Assembly (NCBI RefSeq): GCF_051195215.1
Contig: NZ_JBNAZM010000020.1
Span: 16,002-80,001 of the forward strand
DNA: 64,000 bases
Direction: 5' to 3'
From: Arhodomonas sp051195215
Lineage (GTDB): Bacteria > Pseudomonadota > Gammaproteobacteria > Nitrococcales > Nitrococcaceae
Position 1 is the stretch's first letter. Every line of letters starts with the position of its first letter. Position numbers and translations under genes: made by a program. Below, one piece after another: positions 9,401 through 16,698 of the stretch. A model generated the notes under the pieces. That model was not told the origin of the DNA. It searched no databases and saw nothing but the letters and a program-made list of their open reading frames with translations.

Positions 9401-10156
9401 GTGGTCGATTCCGAGCAGGACAGTGAGGAAGACGCCGCCAGCGAAGGCGGGCTGAAGCTCAGCACCAACGTGTACCTGGTACTCGGCGACGATGTGCGCT
9501 TCAGCGGGTTCGGCGCCGAGGCCGGCCTCACCGGTGCGCTGCAGCTCCGGCAGGTGGGCACCGACGGGGCCGAGGCCTTTGGCGAGGTCAGCCTGGTGGA
9601 CGGGACCTTCGAGCGTTATGGGCAACGTCTGGAGATCCGTACGGGCGAGTTCATTTTCGCCGGTCCCATCGCCGAGCCGCGAATCCGTCTGGAAGCGGTG
9701 CGGCGGGTCGACTCGGTGCTTGCCGGACTTCGGGTCACCGGCCGGCCCGGCGCTCTCGAGGCCACGGTGTTCTCCGAGCCGACCATGGCCCAGGGCGACG
9801 CACTCACCTACCTGATAACCGGCCGGGCGCCGGGATCCGGGTCGCCCTCGGAGGAAGCGCTGGTCGCCCAGGCCGCTCTCGGGCTGGGGCTGCTCGGTGG
9901 ACGCAGCGTGGGCTCGTCGCTGGCCGACCAGCTGGGCGTCGAGGACTTCCAGATGGAAGCAACCGGCACCGGAGAGGACACTCAGGTCGCCGTCAGCGGC
10001 TACATCGCCCCCAACCTGCTGGTGCGCTACGGCGTCGGCGTATTCTCACCGGCCAACACCCTGACGCTGCGCTACTACCTGAGCGAGCAGCTCTACCTGG
10101 AGGCGGTGAGTGGCGTGGCGAATGCGCTGGATATCTTTTACTCGTTCGACTTCTGA
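6410..10156 (+). CDS. tamB: TamB, translocation and assembly module inner-membrane subunit
   Basis: 1248 residues, typical for TamB/DUF490 proteins. One N-terminal membrane anchor (ILFAALLLVAAIAAVLAWLV, about 5-24) is followed by about 1000 residues of repeating beta-strand-rich AsmA-like sequence that forms the periplasmic groove, then the conserved C-terminal TamB domain (ALTYLITGRAPGSG... through the end IFYSFDF). It partners TamA. The start codon is TTG at 6410, overlapping the tamA TGA stop (TTGA), so translation is probably coupled. The neighbouring tamA makes this assignment firm. Confidence 0.93.
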   Translation: MIRRILFAALLLVAAIAAVLAWLVTTTAGARQGAALAERFVSGLELSVADGSLWQGLTVSTVRYRQPGVTVAVDEATLRWRPMCLLDGEVCIDRLATRGLDIGVDTAAMPAAGEDAADSTGTTAIAVPLRIAVASVVMRDSRARIDDREIAFDRLRTGLSLWASDLRLAPTELSGLRVHLPAPAADAQGAGQEPAVASSGSASLPADFRLALPEVSLPLAVHVSRLLLTDAALVQGGQRWPISRLLVRGEAVGGRAEVETFDVRTPQGRIEANGEVGLGGDWALTMHARVRSDAPPGLPGPQTVELQADGSLADLSVTMALSGAVKAELDAHARLFTAGVPWRLELEGSELAWPLAGAPTVRVPSLSLAAEGDVTSWSAQLATRVEGPSIPAGDWRVDARGDLRSAEVERLAGDVLGGNLSADGRVAWADGLEWQATVNAEGLQPGRYREDLDGTLGGRVATSGAMTAEGLRLSVDVDGIEGTLRGYPVALEGSVSQTPAGVWRFSGLRLRSGPDEVTVDGELADQWDARARLDLPELAALWPGLAGSVSGTATLTGPPATPTVDADIEGDGLAYQDVRVDRLMLDARVRELLRGASEVRLRAAGLARGGEPLGEVRLGFDGTLDDHALSLAVSGEAPVTGQLGLRGALTAATGAWSGRLTDGRLVLPDGAWRLDGAPTLAWRPSSRDVRLDSHCWRRDGASLCLPEPLRAGPGGANATAELSGFPVAALKPWLPPQVAWSAEVDASARVQWSGAGWPRAQLEARTTPGRIRAPVPEGGEPAMLAYETLSLRADLTDDGADLALNFASEALGAADVEARVDPRVAGMPVAGQVSVDGVRLGLLQPFLPQLRRLEGTLSADGELSGALRAPAFDGEVRLRDGAVGIANLPIPIEDIELTATVQGNAADIDGGLRSGEGTARIGGSVAWADGVSASVALVGDGLEVAYPPMVRMALSPAMTINYDGESLSVNGRLSVPTGRITLRELPAQAVSVSKDVVVVDSEQDSEEDAASEGGLKLSTNVYLVLGDDVRFSGFGAEAGLTGALQLRQVGTDGAEAFGEVSLVDGTFERYGQRLEIRTGEFIFAGPIAEPRIRLEAVRRVDSVLAGLRVTGRPGALEATVFSEPTMAQGDALTYLITGRAPGSGSPSEEALVAQAALGLGLLGGRSVGSSLADQLGVEDFQMEATGTGEDTQVAVSGYIAPNLLVRYGVGVFSPANTLTLRYYLSEQLYLEAVSGVANALDIFYSFDF

Positions 10157-10259
10157 CGTCGAAAGAGGGAAAAGTGGCAAGAGGCAAGGGCAACGAGGAA
10201 GGCGGCAAACCCATGTGCGGGCGGCCACTTGTTACTTGCCGCTTTCAACTTGTCACTTC
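10157..10259. repeat. Intergenic inverted repeat of the AAGTGGCAAG family
   Basis: Between the tamB stop and the stop of the convergent gene at 10260. AAGTGGCAAG near 10172 is matched by CTTGTCACTT near 10249, an inverted pair with one mismatch, with more imperfect pairing in between (GGCAAG, CTTGCC). Similar short runs recur near 33571, 58511 and 62345. Confidence 0.5.
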
Positions 10260-10919
10260 TTATGGGAAGCGCCTGGCAACCGCCGTCTCCGCTGCGTCAT
10301 TCACTGGCCGCGCGATGAGGCCGTCGCGGCCGATGCTGACGCGGTAGCGGGCGCCGTCGGAGAGGGGGAGGTAGGTGGCGCTGCCGTAGCGGGCGTCGGC
10401 CAGGGGGAAGTACCTCAGGAGACCGGCTCCGACGGTCTCCAGCGGGCGCAGCGACGGTGCCGTCAGGTCATGGACGCTGGCCGGTTCCCGGCGGGCACGT
10501 TCGGTGTCGCGATAGCGCCCGGCGAGTCGTTCCAGGCGGTAGCGGGTATCGAGCCCCAGGAGCTCCCCGGTGCTGCGCCAGCGCAGCACCCTCGCTTCCA
10601 GGCGCCAGTCGTCGCCCCGGAGGGGGTAGCTGGCCGGTTCGGTCGCGTCGGCTCGGGTGAGGGTGACGCGATAGCGGTCACCGTCGACATGGGCCACGGC
10701 GAGCTCGGCGACGGTTTCCTCGGCGGTGAGACGGTGCCAGGTGTAGAGATGGGCGGCCACCAGTGCGAGCGCCACGAGCGGTGCCAGAAGCACGAGGGTG
10801 CTGCCCGCGCGCAGCGTTGCCGCAGCGGGCTGCCGGCGCCGCAGACAGCGAACGCAGGTCGTTGCCTGCCAGACTGCCGCCAGGGCCAGTGCCGCGGCGA
10901 TCCACGCGATCGTGCTCAT
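10260..10919 (-). CDS. Unrecognised membrane protein downstream of gspB
   Basis: 219 residues, function not recognised. Two N-terminal hydrophobic segments (about 3-22 and 38-62) precede a soluble region of about 155 residues rich in Arg/Leu and ending ...VARRFP. The ATG at 10919 overlaps the gspB stop codon as ATGA, so it is very likely co-translated with gspB and gspA. The context suggests a membrane-associated accessory of the GspA/GspB complex, but no known type II secretion component is recognisable in it. Confidence 0.6.
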   Translation of the reverse strand: MSTIAWIAAALALAAVWQATTCVRCLRRRQPAAATLRAGSTLVLLAPLVALALVAAHLYTWHRLTAEETVAELAVAHVDGDRYRVTLTRADATEPASYPLRGDDWRLEARVLRWRSTGELLGLDTRYRLERLAGRYRDTERARREPASVHDLTAPSLRPLETVGAGLLRYFPLADARYGSATYLPLSDGARYRVSIGRDGLIARPVNDAAETAVARRFP

Positions 10920-11638
10920 CCGCGGGGCCCGCCCCCCACCGGTATGTGAAACTGGCGCTCCCGCCAGGCGAGCACGACCCCGTCCGGGGTTATACGCTCG
11001 ATCCTCGGCCCGGCCGCCAGCGTTTCCCCCTCGCCGTAGCGGCGCATGTCCACCAGAAGGAAGCGTCGTCCCGGCTCGGCGGCATAGACATGCACGTTGA
11101 TGGTGAATTCCGGTAGCGACTGCCGATACGCTGTGGGCAACGAGGCGTAGGCAGGGGCAGGCTCGGGTACCGGCCCCGGGTCCGACTCCTGCTCGGGCGC
11201 CGGCGGCCGCTCCGGCTCGGGATCCGGCTCGTGTCGGTCTTGGGGTTGCGGGTCGGATGTCGGCGGCGGTTGCGCATCCGGCTGCGATCCGGCGTCAGGC
11301 TGTGCATTCCCGTTCGCCCCGGTATCCGGCTCGCGCCCTGGTTGCGTGGATGAGTCGGCCTCGCCGGCGAGCTGTGCCAGAACCGACGTTTCCTCGTGGT
11401 CTTCGGCCTTGCCGCCGCCGGCCTCGTCGACGGTCGGAGGCGCCGTCTCCGGCGCCCTCATCAGTGATGGTGACAGGTACACGGCGGCGATGGCGGTGGC
11501 GATCAGCACCACCGCTGCGAGCACGACCAGGCGGTACCGGTGCCCGGAGCGGTAGCGTAGCGGGCGTGCAGGCGGGGCGTTGCCCAGCCCGCGGCGTTCC
11601 CGGTCGGAGCGGCGCAGCGCGTCGAGAATGTAGGACAC
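10916..11638 (-). CDS. gspB: GspB-like type II secretion assembly protein
   Basis: 240 residues. The N-terminus SYILDALRRSDRERR is the hallmark of GspB-family proteins; a membrane segment follows (about 33-54), then an Asp/Pro/Glu/Gln-rich periplasmic linker of about 100 residues, and a C-terminal T2SSB domain (LPEFTINVHVYA... ERITPDGVVLAWRERQFHIPV). GspB and GspA cooperate in inserting or placing the secretin in the peptidoglycan. The GTG at 11638 starts one nucleotide after the gspA TGA. No other secretion-system genes are in the window. Confidence 0.85.
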   Translation of the reverse strand: MSYILDALRRSDRERRGLGNAPPARPLRYRSGHRYRLVVLAAVVLIATAIAAVYLSPSLMRAPETAPPTVDEAGGGKAEDHEETSVLAQLAGEADSSTQPGREPDTGANGNAQPDAGSQPDAQPPPTSDPQPQDRHEPDPEPERPPAPEQESDPGPVPEPAPAYASLPTAYRQSLPEFTINVHVYAAEPGRRFLLVDMRRYGEGETLAAGPRIERITPDGVVLAWRERQFHIPVGGGPRG

Positions 11639-11639
11639 G

Positions 11640-13157
11640 TCAACGGGCCTCCATGGCGGGGTCGGGACTTTCCAGCAAGTACAGCAGCGTCGCCCGGTCC
11701 AGGCGCCCGTGATCCGGCAACCCGTGGCGTTGCTGGAACGTGCCGAGACGTTCGGCGAGGCGACGGTCGAAATGGTTCTGCAGGTCGGGCGGTGCCTCCG
11801 CGCCCAGGCGGTCGCGCAGCCACCGCACCGCCTCACCCCGATCGCCGACGGTCGCCGGGATGGGGGTGAGCGCCGGTGGGCGCCAGAGCACCATGAAGTC
11901 ACCCTGCCACACCGGGGCGAGAACGTCCCGGGAGACCGTGTGCGCAGCCGTGTCGCGGTACAGCCGGGCCTGTCCGGCGGTGACGCCGTCAGCGAGCACC
12001 ATGGTGGTGCTGCCACCGGTGTCGAGCTCGAGCAGCACGGGGCGTCGCAGCCCGGTGAGTGCCTGCCAGTCGCCGCGCAGATGCAGGCAGACGAAACCCG
12101 AACCATCGAGCGCGCTGCAGTCCACGGCGTCACCGTTCGCGGTGGCCGTCGCCACGCCCTGACGATCGGCAAGTGCCGCCACCGCCTCGGCCGGGCGATC
12201 GTATGAGGCGTTCTCCCGTATGGATGCCAGGGACGTCAGCCATTGGGCGGCGGCGTCGCCGCCCACCGGGCGCAGATACCACAGGCCCGCGGCGGCGATC
12301 ATCACGGCGGTGCCGGCGGCTGCTGCCCACGGCCAGCGTCGCGGGCGGCGGTGCTGGTGATCGAGCTCGCGGGCCGCGCGGCGTACGTGTCGCCACCTGA
12401 CCCGGCGGGCGCCGTCACCATAGGCGCCCAGCAGCGCGCGGTCGGCGACCACGTTCACCAGCCGCGGGATACCGCCGCTCGCGCGATAGAGCGTGCGCAT
12501 GGCCGGCGCGGTGAACAGGTTCTCGTCGCCGCCGGCCATGCGCAGGCGGTGACGGACATAGGCCCGGGCCTCGTCGCGGCTCAACGCCCGCAAGTGGTAG
12601 CGTGCGGTGATGCGTTGTGCGACCTGACGCAGGGCGGGGCGGGCGAGCAAGTCGCGTAGCTCGGGCTGGCCCACCAGCAGAATTTGCAGAAGCTTCTCCC
12701 GGCGGGTCTCCAGGTTGGTCAGCAGGCGTACCTGCTCGATCAGTGCCGAGCCCAGTGTCTGGGCTTCGTCGATGAGCAGCACCGTCGTGCGTCCGCGGGC
12801 ATGGGCGGCCAGTAGCCGGCGATTGAGCTGATCCACCAGCGCGTTGCTGTCGGCGCCGTCGGCGGGCGTCTCGCCCAGCTCGCGCAGAATCGCGGCGACG
12901 AACCCTGCCACCGAGTCCGTCGGGCGGTAGAGCCACGCCGTGTCCACGTCACCGGGCAGGCGCTCCAGCAGTGCTCTGGCGAGCAGGGTCTTGCCCGTGC
13001 CCACTTCGCCGGTGAGCTGAACGAACCCGGTTCGCTCGCGCACGCCGTAGACCAGGTGGGCGAGCGCTTCCCGGTGGCTCGTGCCGAGAAAGAGAAACCC
13101 CGGGTCCGGGGGCAGCGCGAATGGGCGCGTGTGTAGTCCGTAGGCGGCCTCGTACAT
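11640..13157 (-). CDS. gspA: GspA/ExeA-family ATPase with peptidoglycan-binding domain
   Basis: 505 residues from the ATG at 13157. It begins MYEAAYGLHTRPFALPPDP, as in ExeA proteins. A AAA_22 ATPase domain carries Walker A (GEVGTGKT) and Walker B (TVLLIDEAQ). One membrane span follows (WPWAAAAGTAVMIAAAGLWYL), then a periplasmic part whose end (GEAVRWLRDRLG... RLDRATLLYLLES) is a peptidoglycan-binding domain. The frame extends to a TTG at 13271, but that extra sequence is low-complexity and absent from the family. It is first in the gspA-gspB-unknown cluster. Confidence 0.85.
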   Translation of the reverse strand: MYEAAYGLHTRPFALPPDPGFLFLGTSHREALAHLVYGVRERTGFVQLTGEVGTGKTLLARALLERLPGDVDTAWLYRPTDSVAGFVAAILRELGETPADGADSNALVDQLNRRLLAAHARGRTTVLLIDEAQTLGSALIEQVRLLTNLETRREKLLQILLVGQPELRDLLARPALRQVAQRITARYHLRALSRDEARAYVRHRLRMAGGDENLFTAPAMRTLYRASGGIPRLVNVVADRALLGAYGDGARRVRWRHVRRAARELDHQHRRPRRWPWAAAAGTAVMIAAAGLWYLRPVGGDAAAQWLTSLASIRENASYDRPAEAVAALADRQGVATATANGDAVDCSALDGSGFVCLHLRGDWQALTGLRRPVLLELDTGGSTTMVLADGVTAGQARLYRDTAAHTVSRDVLAPVWQGDFMVLWRPPALTPIPATVGDRGEAVRWLRDRLGAEAPPDLQNHFDRRLAERLGTFQQRHGLPDHGRLDRATLLYLLESPDPAMEAR

Positions 13158-13309
13158 GCCGGGTGCCGAGTGCGTTGTCGGGACAGCAGGATACTGCGCA
13201 CGGGCGCCGGCGCAAACCGCCACCGGTGCCGGCGGTGGCCCGGCCGGCGTAGATACGCCGTTGTCGGTCAAGCGCGCTGTGCATGAACGTCGCTGAACAG
13301 TCGCCGCAG

Positions 13310-13337
13310 CTCGGCGGGCGCACAGCGCTGGCCGACA
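13310..13337. repeat. REP-like dispersed repeat, copy A
   Basis: A 28-bp segment (ending CAGCGCTGGCCGACA) that matches 25 of 28 positions with the segment at 62477-62504. Both copies are in spacers between genes, consistent with a repetitive extragenic element. Confidence 0.6.
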
Positions 13338-13353
13338 TACCCGTCGCAGAGAT

Positions 13354-13376
13354 GTCGGCTGCCAAGTGCAGCCGAC
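13354..13376. terminator. Hairpin in the gspA-EamA spacer
   Basis: A perfect 9-bp stem GTCGGCTGC / GCAGCCGAC with a 5-nt loop, lying just downstream of the EamA gene on the minus strand. It has no U tract and its sequence (GTCGGC...GCCGAC) resembles the neighbouring REP-like copy, so it may be a repeat element that also protects or ends the EamA transcript. Confidence 0.45.
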
Positions 13377-13422
13377 CTACCCGGCTTGAGCCCCAAACAT
13401 GGAAACGAGCCACCCGTAGGGG

Positions 13423-14346
13423 TCAGTCGTTCGTCGGTACCCGAGTCGCCAGATAGAGTCCGGCAAGGATGAGCGCGCCCCCCACTGCATGGTAGGCCGC
13501 CAGCGACTCGCCCAGAAGCAGGAAAGCGAGGCCGGCGGCGAACACCGGTACCAGGTATATGAACATCGCCGCCCTGGATGGTCCCACGCGGGCGACGCCG
13601 TGGTTCCAGAAGGCGTAGGCGAGCAGTCCCGGGAACACGGCGACATACACGAAAGGCAGGGTCAGCGCCGGTGTCAGGTCGAACCCGCCGACCAGTGCCA
13701 GCTCGAGCAGGTAGGCCGGCAGAATGAGTGGCAGCCCGAAGAGAATCTGCGCGGTGAGAAAGCCGGCCGCCGACATGGGCAGCGGACGGCGGCGCAGGAG
13801 CACCGAGAACAGCGCCCACGCACTCACGGCGCCGACCATGATCAGGTCCCCGGGGCGGAACGACAGCGCGAGCAGTGCCGCAAGCCGGCCGCCGGCGACG
13901 ATGGTCACGATGCCAGCGAGCGCGCAGGCGATACCGCCAGCCTGGGCGGGACGTGGTCGGGCGCCGAGTACCGGCCAGGCGAGCAGGGCCACCAGTATCG
14001 GCATGGTGGCGTTGATCAGGGTGAGGTTGAGCGCGGTCGTCGAGTCCGCTGCGAGGTACAGCAGGGTGTTGAACAGGCCCACGCTCAACCCGGCGACCAG
14101 CAGCATCCGGCGCCAGTTCCGGCGTACCACTGGCCAGTCCCGCCGCAGCGGGCCGATGCCCACCGGCAGCACGATCAGCAGCGCCAGTGCCCAGCGCCAG
14201 AACGACAGGGCCACGGGCGGAATGACGTCCACGACGCCGCGTGCGAGCACGGCATTGCCGGCCCAGAACAGCGCGGTGAGCACGAGTCCCGCGTAAGCGA
14301 GGGTGTGGGGGTGTTCCGCGGAGATGGTGTTGTCCGTGGCGGCCAT
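13423..14346 (-). CDS. EamA/DMT-superfamily metabolite exporter
   Basis: 307 residues with ten predicted hydrophobic helices in two EamA repeats (about 15-150 and 165-300), the arrangement of the drug/metabolite transporter superfamily (RhaT/YdcZ-like). It probably exports an amino acid or related metabolite; the substrate cannot be told. The frame extends to 14463, but the ATG at 14346 follows AAGGGAAGG at good spacing. The gene lies downstream of a LysR regulator on the same strand, with a 268-bp inverted-repeat element occupying the gap, ending about 2 nt before the ribosome site. Confidence 0.85.
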   Translation of the reverse strand: MAATDNTISAEHPHTLAYAGLVLTALFWAGNAVLARGVVDVIPPVALSFWRWALALLIVLPVGIGPLRRDWPVVRRNWRRMLLVAGLSVGLFNTLLYLAADSTTALNLTLINATMPILVALLAWPVLGARPRPAQAGGIACALAGIVTIVAGGRLAALLALSFRPGDLIMVGAVSAWALFSVLLRRRPLPMSAAGFLTAQILFGLPLILPAYLLELALVGGFDLTPALTLPFVYVAVFPGLLAYAFWNHGVARVGPSRAAMFIYLVPVFAAGLAFLLLGESLAAYHAVGGALILAGLYLATRVPTND

Positions 14347-14357
14347 GAGCCTTCCCT

Positions 14358-14625
14358 TAGTGTCCTGAATCAGATTGTCGTTGCAATTCCGAGTGCCCCG
14401 GTCTCGCCAGGGCCAGGCGCGGCGACGAGTCGTAGTGGGGCCTACGGCGAGGCGGCGCGTCACCGCCGCGGCGCGACCGGGGCGCTCCCTTCGGGCGCGT
14501 CATGGCGCCGCTGTCGCCGTGTTGGCGTCGCTCGACGTGGGGGCCGCCACGCCTTCGCACCGCCGCCTGGCCACGGCGGCACCATGACGTGCAGAAATAC
14601 CGCGACTGTCTGATACAGGACACTA
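14358..14625. mobile_element. MITE-like element with 23-bp terminal inverted repeats
   Basis: The ends 14358-14380 and 14603-14625 are inverted copies matching at 20 of 23 positions (core TAGTGTCCTG and ATCAGA). Each copy starts with TA at the outer edge, which would fit the TA target duplication of IS630/Tc1-mariner-type elements. The 268-bp interior has no gene of its own. The right end supplies the TAG stop of the LysR gene. Calling it a MITE is inference; no transposase or second copy is in the window. Confidence 0.5.
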
Positions 14626-15528
14626 GAGACGCTGACACAACGTCAGAATGGTCCGCCGCAGCCACTGGCTGGCCGGGTCGGTGTCGGTGCTCGCATGCCA
14701 ATACTGGTGTACCGGCGCGTCGTCGAGCGGTACCGGCGGCGGTATCAGGCGCAGGCCGCCGGTGCCGGCGAACGCCCGGGCGGCCCGCCACGGGATGGTC
14801 GTGATCAGATCGGTGGCGGCGACGATGGGCGCGACCGAAAGAAAGCTGGGCACGGTGGCTGTCACCCGGCGGCGCAATTGCTCGGCGGCCAGGGCCTCGT
14901 CGATGCGCCGGGAGAGGTAACGGGTGTGGCTGACGTCCACGTGGTGGAGCTCCGCGAATCGCCGCAGGGTGAGGCGGTCGCGGATTCCCGGGTGGTCGGC
15001 GCGGGCCATGCAGATGAACTGTTCCACCAGCAGCCCCTCGCTGCGGAACTCCCGCTCCAGCTCCGGGCGGTTGCCGATGGCGAGGTCCAGGTCGCCGCTG
15101 CGCAGATCGGTGGCCACGGCGGGCTGGTCGTTGGCGACCACGTCCACCTGCACTGCCGGTGCCACCCGCGCCAGGTGATCGAGCAACCGCGGCAGGATCA
15201 CCGAGTCCCCGTAGTCGCTCATCGCCACGCGAAAGCGGTGCTCGGAATGAGCGTAGTCGAACAGCCACTGCTCAGAGAGGGTGTGGCGGATGAGGGTGAG
15301 GGCCTCGCGGATCGGTTCGGCGAGCTGTCGAGCTCTTGGCGTGGGGGTCATGCCCCGGGCCTGGCGGACGAACAGCGGATCGTGCAGCAGCGCCCGCAGC
15401 CGGTTGAGGGCATTGCTCGTGGCCGGCTGGCTCATGTCCAGGCGCTCGGCGGCGCGGGTGATGCTGCCTTCCTGGAGGATGGCATCGAATACCGCCAGCA
15501 GGTTGAGGTCCACGCCGCGTAAATTCAT
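14623..15528 (-). CDS. LysR-family transcriptional regulator
   Basis: 301 residues. An N-terminal winged helix-turn-helix (DLNLLAVFDAILQEGSITRAAERLDMSQPATSNALNRLR...) is followed by a type 2 periplasmic-binding-like effector domain (about 95-290). The N-terminus is of the NodD/SyrM/LeuO branch. It may control the EamA exporter downstream, or itself; a 10-bp perfect palindrome lies 13 bp before its ATG. The TAG stop at 14623-14625 lies in the terminal repeat of the adjacent MITE-like element, so the original C-terminus may have been altered slightly. Confidence 0.88.
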   Translation of the reverse strand: MNLRGVDLNLLAVFDAILQEGSITRAAERLDMSQPATSNALNRLRALLHDPLFVRQARGMTPTPRARQLAEPIREALTLIRHTLSEQWLFDYAHSEHRFRVAMSDYGDSVILPRLLDHLARVAPAVQVDVVANDQPAVATDLRSGDLDLAIGNRPELEREFRSEGLLVEQFICMARADHPGIRDRLTLRRFAELHHVDVSHTRYLSRRIDEALAAEQLRRRVTATVPSFLSVAPIVAATDLITTIPWRAARAFAGTGGLRLIPPPVPLDDAPVHQYWHASTDTDPASQWLRRTILTLCQRL

Positions 15529-15540
15529 CTGGTGAATATT

Positions 15541-15550
15541 ACTTATAAGT
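15541..15550. promoter_or_regulatory. Palindrome ACTTATAAGT upstream of the LysR gene
   Basis: A perfect AT-rich 10-bp palindrome in otherwise GC-rich DNA, 12 nt upstream of the LysR ATG. LysR proteins often bind dyads near their own promoters; an autoregulatory or core promoter site is inferred. Confidence 0.35.
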
Positions 15551-15569
15551 TAAATGCGTTGCACCGATA

Positions 15570-15740
15570 GCATGCGAAGCGTAGCTTGAAAATCGGCCTC
15601 TGGCCACGGCGAATCGCCTCGAGGGCTCCCCGGCCTGGCGATTCGTCGGTTTCCGTTCCTGATACACCCTTCTGTCTGTTGCGATGCAATCCCCGGCAAG
15701 CAACACCCCCGGCCTCCCCGGCCGGGGGCTTTTTTTTGGT
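15570..15740 (+). ncRNA. Candidate structured small RNA ending in an intrinsic terminator
   Basis: No gene on the plus strand ends here, yet the region folds into three successive stems ending in a strong terminator. Stem 1: CGAATCGCC (15610-15618) with GGCGATTCG (15637-15645). Stem 2: GTTGC (15678) with GCAAC (15700). Stem 3: the terminator at 15706-15737. A poor promoter (TTGCAC, 17 nt, TAGCTT) lies at 15559-15587. It matches no RNA family I recognise. The 5' end is approximate. Confidence 0.4.
15706..15737 (+). terminator. Strong intrinsic terminator
   Basis: A perfect 9-bp GC stem (CCCCCGGCC / GGCCGGGGG) with a 5-nt loop, then C and eight T. The T run makes it a plus-strand terminator, although both flanking genes are on the minus strand. 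Confidence 0.85.
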
Positions 15741-15861
15741 TGAGTGCGTTCCGGGTGACGCAGGCGGGAAACATGCCGCGAGCGGGAAACACGCCGGCGT
15801 GGGACCACGCGGGCACGGGCTCCCTGTCCAGTCGTGCCCGTACCCGCGCGTCGCGGCACGC

Positions 15862-16608
15862 TTACGCGGCGGAGCGCTGCTGCGTGCGCAGGTAGCGCTC
15901 GAGCTCGTCCGCACCGCCGATGTGGTGGCCGCCGATGAACACCTGCGGCGTGGTGTTGCGGCCGGAGACCGCACGCAGCGAACGGCTCGTCACCGGTCGG
16001 GCCAGCTCGATGCTCTCGTAGGCGATACCGGCCTGGTCGAGGAGGTCCTGCGCCCGGGCGCAGTGAGGGCAGCCGCGCCGCGTGAACAGCGTCACCGGCT
16101 CCGGTGGCCTGGCCGCGGCATTGATGTAGTTGAGCATGGTGTCCGCGTCGGAGACCTCGAACGGGTCACCGGGCTTCTCCGGCTCGATGAACTGCTTCTC
16201 GATGACGCCGTCGCGCACCAGCATGCTGTAGCGCCAGGAGCGTTTGCCGAAGCCGAGCTCCGACTTGTCCACGAGCATGCCCATGCCGTCGGTGAATTCG
16301 CCGTTGCCGTCAGGCAGCAGCGTGACGTTCTCCGCCTCCTGATCCTTGCCCCATTCGTTCATCACGAAGGTGTCGTTCACCGACAGGCAGACGATTTCGT
16401 CCACGCCGTTCGCCTTGAGTACGGGCGCCAGCTCGTTGTATCGGGGCAGGTGACTGGCGGAACAGGTCGGTGTATACGCACCGGGCAGCGCGAAAACCAC
16501 GACCGTTCTCGCGGTGAAGATGTCGTCGCTGCTGATGCTCTGCCAGGCATTGTCGCGGCGCACGCGGAACGTGACCTCGGGTACGCGCAGGCCTTCGCGG
16601 TTATCCAT
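15862..16608 (-). CDS. Peroxiredoxin-glutaredoxin fusion (hyPrx5 type)
   Basis: 248 residues in two domains. Residues 1-165 are a Prx5/AhpE-like peroxiredoxin with the peroxidatic C49 in GAYTPTCSASHLP. Residues 170-248 are a glutaredoxin with the CPHC redox motif (180-183) and the TTPQVFIGG cis-Pro loop. Such hybrids reduce hydroperoxides using glutathione directly (the Haemophilus/Chromatium type). The start has GGAGG 8 nt upstream. It stands alone between the structured region downstream and dinB, and acts in the cytoplasm in oxidative defence. Confidence 0.93.
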   Translation of the reverse strand: MDNREGLRVPEVTFRVRRDNAWQSISSDDIFTARTVVVFALPGAYTPTCSASHLPRYNELAPVLKANGVDEIVCLSVNDTFVMNEWGKDQEAENVTLLPDGNGEFTDGMGMLVDKSELGFGKRSWRYSMLVRDGVIEKQFIEPEKPGDPFEVSDADTMLNYINAAARPPEPVTLFTRRGCPHCARAQDLLDQAGIAYESIELARPVTSRSLRAVSGRNTTPQVFIGGHHIGGADELERYLRTQQRSAA

Positions 16609-16698
16609 GAGATGCCTCCGGTTGTCGATTGTCAGGCGAAAAACGATTGATGGGGAGAATGATGATGCAGCCAGCGCTGTCTGTGAAATGAAACGTTT

